Assembly: GCA_029239935.1 (NCBI GenBank)
Contig: JARBTY010000210.1
Span: forward strand, 1 to 5,298
DNA length: 5,298 bases
Direction: 5' to 3'
Source: Clostridia bacterium
Lineage (GTDB): Bacteria > Bacillota_A > Clostridia > Lachnospirales > Cellulosilyticaceae
Shown: positions 1-4,708 of the stretch, piece by piece
How positions within the stretch are numbered: position 1 is the stretch's first letter
How the letters are laid out: every line of letters starts with the position of its first letter
Program-made: the position numbers and the translations under genes
The notes under the pieces: generated by a model
The model's database searches: none
What the model saw: the letters and a program-made list of their open reading frames with translations, nothing else
What the model was told of the DNA's origin: nothing

Positions 1-129
1 GAAGATGGCATCCGTTATATCAGAACGAGTGGGTTCAACGTGCCTTCAGATAACATTAAGGACTGTAGTTACGTGAAGTTTAAAATAGTAGGCAACGCTA
101 TTTATTATACTTTTGAGGCCTTTAACTAA
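1..129 (+). CDS. 3' end of an unrecognised protein (partial, 42 residues visible)
   Basis: Frame 1 is open from the window edge to a TAA at 127-129, while the other two forward frames meet stops within this stretch. The visible tail is mixed polar and hydrophobic, with an aromatic-rich end (IYYTFEAFN). It shows no membrane segment, no sorting signal and no motif I can name. I cannot assign a function. Only 34 bases separate its stop from the next start, and I see no terminator hairpin between them, so it probably belongs to the same operon as the cell-wall genes downstream. The main doubt is that 42 codons is short for judging a reading frame. Confidence 0.6.
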   Translation, partial: EDGIRYIRTSGFNVPSDNIKDCSYVKFKIVGNAIYYTFEAFN

Positions 130-150
130 TTAAAGAATATTTCAGAAAAT

Positions 151-157
151 GAGGAGG
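151..157 (+). promoter_or_regulatory. Ribosome binding site GAGGAGG setting the start at 164
   Basis: GAGGAGG lies 6 bases before the ATG at 164 and only 3 bases before the ATG at 161. An in-frame ATG at 149 overlaps the site itself and so cannot be the start it serves. This favours 164, which gives the clean signal peptide beginning MNKKVKLMLA. Confidence 0.8.
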
Positions 158-163
158 TATATG

Positions 164-670
164 ATGAACAAAAAAGTAAAACTCATGCTTGCAGTAACGG
201 TGCTCACAGTAGCAACGCTTCATGCAGCGGACAGCAGCGCAGGCACTTCGGAAGATCCTTTAGTTACTAAAAGCTACGTAGATAAAAAGATAGCAGCTTT
301 GGGCACTGGAGGAGGCACATCTGGGGATATGACAGAACAACTAAAGCTTCAGCAAGAACTTATCGATACGCTCATAAGTCAAGTGAATGCGTTAAAGGAA
401 CAAGGGAATACTTATCATGTAGTAACCGTTCCAGAAGGCAAGATCATAGTAGGAGGACAGGGATCAGAAATGATTATCCGGGCAGGTGAAGGCAAGGTCA
501 TAGCCTCAGCGGCAGGCGGACTTCAGGACATGACATCTGGAGTAGATATCGAAGCTGATAGCATGGCACCTAAATACCACCTGCTGATTATACCAAGAGA
601 AGACGGAAGAGGCCTCTTTGCAGCTAAAACCCTTACAGTCATGGTAAGAGGCGGATACACTGTGCAATAA
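164..670 (+). CDS. Small secreted protein with signal peptide, coiled coil and conserved-looking C-terminal domain (function unknown)
   Basis: The protein has 168 residues from the ATG at 164; 161 is a possible alternative start. Residues 1-22 look like a Sec signal peptide: a Lys-rich N-region, a hydrophobic core LMLAVTVLTVATL, and likely cleavage near HA-AD. There is no lipobox cysteine, so it is probably released or wall-associated rather than a lipoprotein. Residues 31-45 carry DPLVTKSYVDKKI, a motif I recall from clostridial surface proteins of unknown role. A Gly/Thr-rich linker (47-55) follows, then a short coiled coil (about 56-80). The C-terminal block (about 84-168) is rich in beta strand and glycine, with KIIVGGQGSE, GGLQDMTSG, LLIIPREDGRG and VMVRGGY. 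I know of no assigned function. It lies 38 bases before the DUF5693 gene, so it may act on the cell surface with the polymer that the operon makes. Its export is better supported than its role. Confidence 0.85.
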   Translation: MNKKVKLMLAVTVLTVATLHAADSSAGTSEDPLVTKSYVDKKIAALGTGGGTSGDMTEQLKLQQELIDTLISQVNALKEQGNTYHVVTVPEGKIIVGGQGSEMIIRAGEGKVIASAAGGLQDMTSGVDIEADSMAPKYHLLIIPREDGRGLFAAKTLTVMVRGGYTVQ

Positions 671-698
671 ATACGATAATTATGGCATCACAAAAGAT

Positions 699-704
699 GG
701 AGGA
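699..704 (+). promoter_or_regulatory. Ribosome binding site GGAGGA setting the start at 709
   Basis: GGAGGA lies 4-5 bases before the ATG at 709. The earlier in-frame ATG at 682 has no purine-rich site in front of it (the preceding bases are AT-rich: ATACGATAAT), and starting there would add nine polar residues before the first membrane segment. The annotated start should therefore be 709. Confidence 0.8.
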
Positions 705-708
705 CAAT

Positions 709-2634
709 ATGAAAACACAGATGAAGATGATGGTAACGGCAGTAACCATTCTTTCGCTAATAGCCTGCCTAGTTGTAGGTGTGTTTAGAATCAATGAAGA
801 AAGCAAGTATAAAAATGTACAAATAGCAGTCAGATACACAGACATTCTCAATATTGCAGAACAGACACAGACCAGCATAGAGGAGGTTCTTAAGGAATAC
901 AAAGAGATGGGTGCAACCACCTTATTTGTAAGAGAAAACTCAGTACTTCCCGCTATCAGAGGAGAACTGTCTAATTATAAGGAGCAAGGAGAGGTCACTG
1001 TATTTGAAGGTTACCTCATCAAGGCTTTTTATCATGATATTATAGGAATAAAACCGCAATTTAATTATATTGTAGCTTCCAATCAAGAGATATCAGACAC
1101 CATATACAAAAACTTATCCCTTAAAGGCGTACCTGTTAAAAAATTCATTTCAGAAAACATGTACTTTATAGAAATGGGTGATTTTTCAAATGCTCTTTCC
1201 AGTATAGGGGTAGGGTTTAATGAAGAAGACTTAAAAATAGCTGGGGAATTAGGCTATATTATTTCGCCGCAGGTTCGAAGCTGGGCAGAACCCAGTGATG
1301 AATCTATCAACTATTTGATAGAAACGTTAGATGAAATAGAACCTTTAGGGGCTGTCTATTTTTCAGATGCAGATATTCCAGGGGCAAGCTCTGATAAGCT
1401 TATTGAGTTCATCGGAGGGCACCAGCTAGGTTTTGTAGAATTCTTCTCTAATAAACAAAAAGGTTTTGAGACTTTAGCTAGAAAATCAAGTGATTTAGGC
1501 AAAGATTTCAAAGTGATGAGGCTTCATACCCTTACGGATGAAGAAGTCAGAAAATATGGACCACAGGAGACATTAGACCGCTACGGACTTGGGCTTAAAG
1601 AAAGAAATCTAAGAACCTTTCTCTTTAAGATGCCTAACACAATGAATTTGAAAAAAGATATTCATGATTTTAATGTAAATATTCAAAACTTCAAGCAACT
1701 GGCACAAAACCACGGATATGTTATAACAGGAGAGACACAAAACTATAACCTTATGGCAGGAAACTATGTCTTGTCTGTATTAGCGGGCATAGGGGCTATT
1801 ATGATGTTTATTTTAATCATGGATTTAATAGGGTTAACAAAATTAGGTTATATATTGGGCATAATAGGTGTCATTGGTTATGCAGGGCTTTTAAAGCTGT
1901 CACCTAATATGGCACTAAAGCTGATGGCTTTATTTGGAGCTGTGGTATTTCCAACTTATGCAGTGAGTTCTACTTTAAAAGATGTACCACGGAGTTTAAA
2001 AGAAACATTAGCAGCGTTCCTAAAAATCTGTATCATTTCTTTTGGCGGCGCACTGACTATTATAGGAACCATCTCAAGGACCAGTTTTGGGCTGACAATA
2101 GACGTATTTGCAGGGGTTAAGCTCGCTCATATTGCACCGATAGCACTGATAATAGCTATTATTTTATATAGAAGACATGGCTTAGATCTTAAATATTATA
2201 AAGAACTTTTAACAAGCAAAGTAACTTATCTGGCTATAGGCGTTCTTGCAATAGTAGGTATTGCACTGCTCATTTATACGATGAGGACAGGTAACAGCGG
2301 TACGGTATCAGCGTTAGAACTTCAATTTAGACAAATACTAGATAATATACTAGGAGTAAGGCCAAGAACAAAAGAATTTTTGATAGGTTATCCTATACTT
2401 GTGCCATTACTTTATTATGGATACAGAGAAAGGTATCTGCCGTTGGTTATCTTTGGTACAATAGGCTGCGTTTCACTGGTTAATACCTATGCCCATATTC
2501 ATACACCTATTATGGTGTCACTTATTAGAAGTGGATATGGCATGGTAATAGGTTTTGCAATAGGCGTCATGATTATTGGGGCTATCAAACTAATGGCTAG
2601 GGTGATAAAAAAATGGGAAACACAAGTAAAATAG
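709..2634 (+). CDS. DUF5693 family polytopic membrane protein
   Basis: The protein has 641 residues from ATG 709. One membrane segment lies near residues 7-26. A large soluble region (about 30-350) follows. Then come about nine hydrophobic segments near 354-372, 379-395, 403-420, 436-456, 472-487, 505-523, 557-571, 576-594 and 608-628. Ten segments, with Lys/Arg-rich ends on both sides, predict that both termini are cytoplasmic and the soluble region is outside. The soluble region shows repeated strand-helix units (VQIAVRY 37-43, TTLFV 70-74, GAVYFSDADIPG 214-225, LGFVEFF 240-246, FKVMRLH 267-273, LRTFLFK 301-307, GYVITGE 336-342), suggesting a TIM-barrel-like fold. VRPRTKEFLIGYP (550-562) is a motif I recognise from DUF5693. 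Its biochemical function is unknown. Its gene overlaps csaB by 22 bases, which points to work on the same wall polymer, for example its export or processing; that part is inference from context. Confidence 0.9.
   Translation: MKTQMKMMVTAVTILSLIACLVVGVFRINEESKYKNVQIAVRYTDILNIAEQTQTSIEEVLKEYKEMGATTLFVRENSVLPAIRGELSNYKEQGEVTVFEGYLIKAFYHDIIGIKPQFNYIVASNQEISDTIYKNLSLKGVPVKKFISENMYFIEMGDFSNALSSIGVGFNEEDLKIAGELGYIISPQVRSWAEPSDESINYLIETLDEIEPLGAVYFSDADIPGASSDKLIEFIGGHQLGFVEFFSNKQKGFETLARKSSDLGKDFKVMRLHTLTDEEVRKYGPQETLDRYGLGLKERNLRTFLFKMPNTMNLKKDIHDFNVNIQNFKQLAQNHGYVITGETQNYNLMAGNYVLSVLAGIGAIMMFILIMDLIGLTKLGYILGIIGVIGYAGLLKLSPNMALKLMALFGAVVFPTYAVSSTLKDVPRSLKETLAAFLKICIISFGGALTIIGTISRTSFGLTIDVFAGVKLAHIAPIALIIAIILYRRHGLDLKYYKELLTSKVTYLAIGVLAIVGIALLIYTMRTGNSGTVSALELQFRQILDNILGVRPRTKEFLIGYPILVPLLYYGYRERYLPLVIFGTIGCVSLVNTYAHIHTPIMVSLIRSGYGMVIGFAIGVMIIGAIKLMARVIKKWETQVK
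1303..1322 (+). repeat. Intragenic inverted repeat, 8-base arms with 4-base loop
   Basis: TCTATCAA (1303-1310) and TTGATAGA (1315-1322) are exact reverse complements around the loop CTAT. A second small dyad, CTGGG/CCCAG with a 5-base loop, sits just upstream at 1281-1295. Both lie inside the extracytoplasmic region of the DUF5693 gene. No role can be stated; they may be chance given the sequence length. Confidence 0.5.
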
Positions 2635-3692
2635 TTATATCAGGCTATTATGGATTTGATAACATAGGTGATGAGGCAGTACTGCAGAGTATGTTAGTCA
2701 CATTAAGGGCGTATATACCAGAGGTAAAAATTACAGTTCTTTCAAATAATCCCCAAAAAACTAGGAGCTTATATCAAGTAGAAGCTATCAATAGATGGCA
2801 CATCAGAGAAGTGGCTAAGGCGCTCAAAGAAAGTGATATGCTTATAAGTGGTGGTGGAAGCTTACTTCAAGATGTAACAAGCGGCAAAACGATTCCCTAC
2901 TATTTGGGAATCGTAAAAATTGCACAATGGTATAACAAGAAGGTTGTTTTTTATTCTCAAGGCATAGGGCCTGTAAATAAAGGTTATAATAGATGGCTTA
3001 TTAAACATATTGTCAATAAAATAGATGGTATTTTTGTAAGAGACAGCCACTCTAGAGATGTGCTTAAACAAATAGGCGTGAGAAAACCCATCACAATATC
3101 GGCAGATCCGGTATTAGGCATAAAACCTCATCGAGATGTATATAAATATATTAAGGACTTGTTCGGTAAGGAAAGGGCAGTAGGGGTTTATATCAGGCCA
3201 TGGCAAAATGAGGAAAACTTATTAAATAGTTTAGAGAAAGCATTAAAATATGTTTTAAATGAAGGCTATAAGGTGTATCTCATACCAATGTATTATATAC
3301 AAGACAGAGAGATAGCCTATAAACTGAAATCAAGGCTAGGGGAGAATGCAATACTTGTAGATAGTATGCTGACACTAGACGAGGTGACCGCGTATACAGC
3401 ATGTTTTGACTTTATAATAGGCATGAGGCTGCACAGCCTCATCATGGCAGCGGCGGCAAAGGTACCGATGATAGGCCTATCTTATGACCCAAAAGTAACA
3501 GATTTTTTGAAGGATATAGAAATTCCGTATTGTATAGATGTAGAAAACATTGGTGCAAATGAACTTATTCATATGCTAAGGAGTTTAATAGAAAATCAAA
3601 ATACACAAAGAGAACATTTAAGTGCTGTCTATGAAAGACAAGCTGCAAAGCTAGCTTTGCCCGCTCAGTATATCAAAGAACAGTTACTGTAG
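2613..3692 (+). CDS. csaB: Polysaccharide pyruvyl transferase CsaB
   Basis: This 359-residue protein has the full-length pattern of the CsaB family. Landmarks: N-terminal GYYGFDNIGDEA (11-22), SGGGSLLQDVTSG (79-91), YSQGIGP (114-120), VRDSHSRDVL (142-151), ADPVLGI (164-170), and C-terminal GMRLHSLIMAAAA (270-282) with LSYDPKV (289-295). CsaB enzymes transfer pyruvate from phosphoenolpyruvate to ManNAc on lipid-linked secondary cell wall polymer repeats, giving the 4,6-ketal recognised by SLH domains. There is no signal peptide, so it acts in the cytoplasm or at the inner membrane face. The ATG at 2613 follows AGGGTGAT (2599-2606) by 6 bases and overlaps the end of the DUF5693 gene by 22 bases, which suggests translational coupling. 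Arginine codons are nearly all AGA/AGG (16 of 17), with no CGT. The gene ends in TAG. Substrate detail is inferred from the family and the neighbouring tagA. Confidence 0.95.
   Translation: MGNTSKIVISGYYGFDNIGDEAVLQSMLVTLRAYIPEVKITVLSNNPQKTRSLYQVEAINRWHIREVAKALKESDMLISGGGSLLQDVTSGKTIPYYLGIVKIAQWYNKKVVFYSQGIGPVNKGYNRWLIKHIVNKIDGIFVRDSHSRDVLKQIGVRKPITISADPVLGIKPHRDVYKYIKDLFGKERAVGVYIRPWQNEENLLNSLEKALKYVLNEGYKVYLIPMYYIQDREIAYKLKSRLGENAILVDSMLTLDEVTAYTACFDFIIGMRLHSLIMAAAAKVPMIGLSYDPKVTDFLKDIEIPYCIDVENIGANELIHMLRSLIENQNTQREHLSAVYERQAAKLALPAQYIKEQLL
2889..2914 (+). repeat. Intragenic inverted repeat in csaB, 9-base arms
   Basis: ACGATTCCC (2889-2897) and GGGAATCGT (2906-2914) are exact reverse complements separated by 8 bases. 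The RNA could form a stable hairpin within the csaB message, in codons for TIPYYLGIV. It is followed by A residues, not a U tract, so it is not an intrinsic terminator on the + strand. Confidence 0.6.
3423..3442 (+). repeat. Intragenic inverted repeat in csaB, 8-base arms with 4-base loop
   Basis: ATGAGGCT (3423-3430) and AGCCTCAT (3435-3442) pair perfectly around the loop GCAC. The repeat lies exactly in the codons of the conserved MRLHSLI motif, so it may be a by-product of that protein sequence and its codon choices. No U tract follows it. Confidence 0.55.
3645..3660 (+). repeat. Perfect 16-base palindrome near the 3' end of csaB
   Basis: GCAAAGCTAGCTTTGC is its own reverse complement. 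As RNA it gives a 6-base stem with the loop CUAG, ending 30 bases before the csaB stop codon and 41 bases before the wecG/tagA start. No U tract follows, so it is not a typical terminator. It could affect RNA processing or coupling between the two genes, or be a protein binding site; none of these is shown. Confidence 0.6.
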
Positions 3693-3696
3693 GAGG
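3691..3696 (+). promoter_or_regulatory. Ribosome binding site AGGAGG overlapping the csaB stop codon
   Basis: AGGAGG shares its first two bases with the csaB TAG stop (3690-3692) and lies 5 bases before the ATG at 3702. Ribosomes finishing csaB will clear or occupy this site, so wecG/tagA translation is probably coupled to csaB. The site also fixes the start at 3702. Confidence 0.85.
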
Positions 3697-3701
3697 ATAC
3701 G

Positions 3702-4436
3702 ATGAAAGTAGATATTTTAGGGGTAACCATTGATAATGTGACAATGGGTCAAGCCGCTCAGCTAATTGATAAATTTACAGCCTCTTCTAAATGCCATACA
3801 GTGTTTACACCCAATCCAGAAATTATTATGCTGGCTAAAAAAAATGAAAGATTATTCTCTATCTTAAATGATGCCAGTTTAGTTGTTCCAGATGGTATTG
3901 GAGTTGTTATTGCGTCCAAAATCATTAAGGGAGAGTCTTTAAAAGAAAGAGTTGCTGGTTATGATTTGGTGCAGCACACGATGAAAGAGGCCGTTCAAAA
4001 AGGGTACAAATATTACTTTCTTGGCAGTAAACCAGGCGTTGCCGAGTTAGCCGCAAAAAATATGAGGGAAATGCATCCAGGCATACAAATCGTTGGCGTA
4101 CGGGATGGTTATTTTAAAAAAGAAGATACTTCAGATATTATCGAAGCGATTAATCAGTCGGGGGCTAATATCTTATTAGTAGCTTTAGGGGCGCCCAAAC
4201 AAGAAATTTGGATTGATGAAAACAAACATTTGCTAAAAAATATACGAGTAGCAGTAGGCGTAGGAGGAAGTCTGGATGTGATGGCAGGGACAGCTAAAAG
4301 AGCACCGGAGGCTTTTCAAAAACTAGGATTAGAGTGGTTCTACAGACTGCTCAAAGAGCCCACCCGCATTGGGAGAATGCTGGTGCTGCCACAATTTTTA
4401 GCCGTAGCCTGCTTCTACAATAAGCCGAGAAAATAG
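3702..4436 (+). CDS. tagA: WecG/TagA/CpsF family glycosyltransferase (GT26), likely ManNAc transferase
   Basis: At 244 residues it is the usual length for this family. Visible motifs: TPNPEIIMLAKKN (36-48), VVPDGIGVV (61-69), ERVAGYDL (82-89), YYFLGSKPGVAE (104-115), VGVRDGYF (131-138), LLVALGAPKQEIWI (158-171), VGVGGSLDVMAGTAKRAP (185-202) and EWFYRLLKEPTRIGRM (211-226). T36 and D64 match the positions of the proposed active-site Thr and Asp in characterised TagA. TagA transfers ManNAc from UDP-ManNAc to GlcNAc-diphospho-undecaprenol at the cytoplasmic membrane face. The Arg-rich tail (about 200-244) fits the C-terminal appendage that helps TagA bind the membrane and complete its active site. 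Placed 9 bases after csaB, it probably makes the GlcNAc-ManNAc unit that CsaB pyruvylates, rather than classical teichoic acid. The WecG name, for ManNAcA transfer in enterobacteria, is less likely to fit the substrate here. Confidence 0.93.
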   Translation: MKVDILGVTIDNVTMGQAAQLIDKFTASSKCHTVFTPNPEIIMLAKKNERLFSILNDASLVVPDGIGVVIASKIIKGESLKERVAGYDLVQHTMKEAVQKGYKYYFLGSKPGVAELAAKNMREMHPGIQIVGVRDGYFKKEDTSDIIEAINQSGANILLVALGAPKQEIWIDENKHLLKNIRVAVGVGGSLDVMAGTAKRAPEAFQKLGLEWFYRLLKEPTRIGRMLVLPQFLAVACFYNKPRK

Positions 4437-4463
4437 TCAAAAATTAAAATAAAATTTATCCAT

Positions 4464-4491
4464 ATTGACCTGAAACCGTTTTTATGTCAAT
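4464..4491 (+). promoter_or_regulatory. 28-base dyad with cre-like core (candidate LacI/CcpA-family operator)
   Basis: Outer arms ATTGAC (4464-4469) and GTCAAT (4486-4491) are exact reverse complements. The 14 bases between them at 4471-4484, TGAAACCGTTTTTA, share the same axis (between 4477 and 4478). They match the catabolite-responsive element consensus TGWNANCGNTNWCA at every fixed position but one (T instead of C at position 13). Overall, 11 of 14 base pairs across the axis are complementary, with a central CG as in LacI-family operators. It lies 27 bases after the tagA stop and 217 bases before the sugar ABC ATPase gene, overlapping the -35 region of a possible promoter. A competing reading is a weak terminator hairpin for the tagA operon, but the bases after it (TAATTACTAAATT) are not a U tract. 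Confidence 0.45.
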
Positions 4492-4509
4492 TAATTACTA
4501 AATTATAAT
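4481..4509 (+). promoter_or_regulatory. Candidate sigma-A promoter for the ABC ATPase gene
   Basis: A perfect -10 box TATAAT occupies 4504-4509. Seventeen bases upstream is TTTATG (4481-4486), a poor -35 match. Transcription would begin near 4516, leaving a leader of about 190 bases. The dyad at 4464-4491 covers the -35 region, so a bound repressor would block it. An alternative lies nearer the gene: overlapping TATAGT boxes at 4646-4651 and 4651-4656, also lacking a good -35. In DNA this AT-rich a TATAAT can occur by chance. Confidence 0.3.
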
Positions 4510-4535
4510 ACAAATTCAATGTAAATTTAACTGTA

Positions 4536-4569
4536 AAAGTACATTTTTATAGCGACTGGACAGTACTTT
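4536..4569 (+). other. Possible leader hairpin or weak terminator
   Basis: AAAGTAC (4536-4542) and GTACTTT (4563-4569) are exact reverse complements around a 20-base loop, followed by the T-rich run ATTTTGCTTT. It could be a weak terminator for the tagA operon, 100 bases past its stop, or a leader structure of the ABC ATPase message. The long loop and AT-rich stem make either reading uncertain. Confidence 0.25.
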
Positions 4570-4607
4570 ATTTTGCTTTAGGACTATTAGCTAAATTGAA
4601 TTCTTGG

Positions 4608-4636
4608 TTTTTATAAAAATAGCCAGTAGTTATTTT
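4608..4636 (+). repeat. AT-only palindrome and overlapping weak hairpin in the leader
   Basis: TTTTTATAAAAA (4608-4619) is a perfect 12-base palindrome, flanked by TGG and, after three extra bases, CCA. It overlaps another possible stem, AAAATAGC (4616-4623) with GTTATTTT (4629-4636, one G-U pair). The two cannot form together. All are low-stability structures, and chance is a fair explanation in this AT-rich spacer. Confidence 0.3.
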
Positions 4637-4708
4637 AACTTCAAATATAGTATAGTTAAGTAAGTCCAAGGAGATATTAATTTATCCAAAATAAGGGGGA
4701 AAAATCTT

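Noticed and set aside
149..163. Upstream ATG at 149 as the start of the secreted protein
   Set aside because: This ATG overlaps the GAGGAGG ribosome site and would encode MRRYM from that site. The ATG at 164 has correct spacing.
682..708. ATG at 682 as the start of the DUF5693 gene
   Set aside because: No ribosome site precedes it, whereas GGAGGA sits at the right distance before the ATG at 709.
639..920. Minus-strand open frame of 93 codons opposite the start of the DUF5693 gene
   Set aside because: It lies antisense to a well-supported gene. Its hydrophobic, Cys/Ile-rich product is what the reverse complement of a membrane-protein and polar-codon region gives, and there is no convincing independent gene signal.
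2862..3071. Minus-strand open frame of 69 codons inside csaB
   Set aside because: It is fully contained antisense in csaB over conserved motifs, and the product resembles no known family.
4436..4469. GTCAA (4436-4440) pairing with TTGAC (4465-4469) as a terminator alternative to the 28-base dyad
   Set aside because: The arms are only 5 bases long, separated by an AT-only loop, and no U tract follows; the downstream GTCAAT arm pairs better.
4465..4492. TTGACC (4465-4470) as a -35 box
   Set aside because: No acceptable -10 sequence occurs 16-18 bases downstream (CAATTA or TCAATT), and the perfect TATAAT at 4504 is 33 bases away.
4437..4708. Riboswitch, T-box or small RNA gene in the spacer before the ABC ATPase
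   Set aside because: I see no conserved riboswitch core, T-box TGGNACC-like element or GC-rich stems; the region is AT-rich with only weak hairpins and no open frame with a ribosome site.
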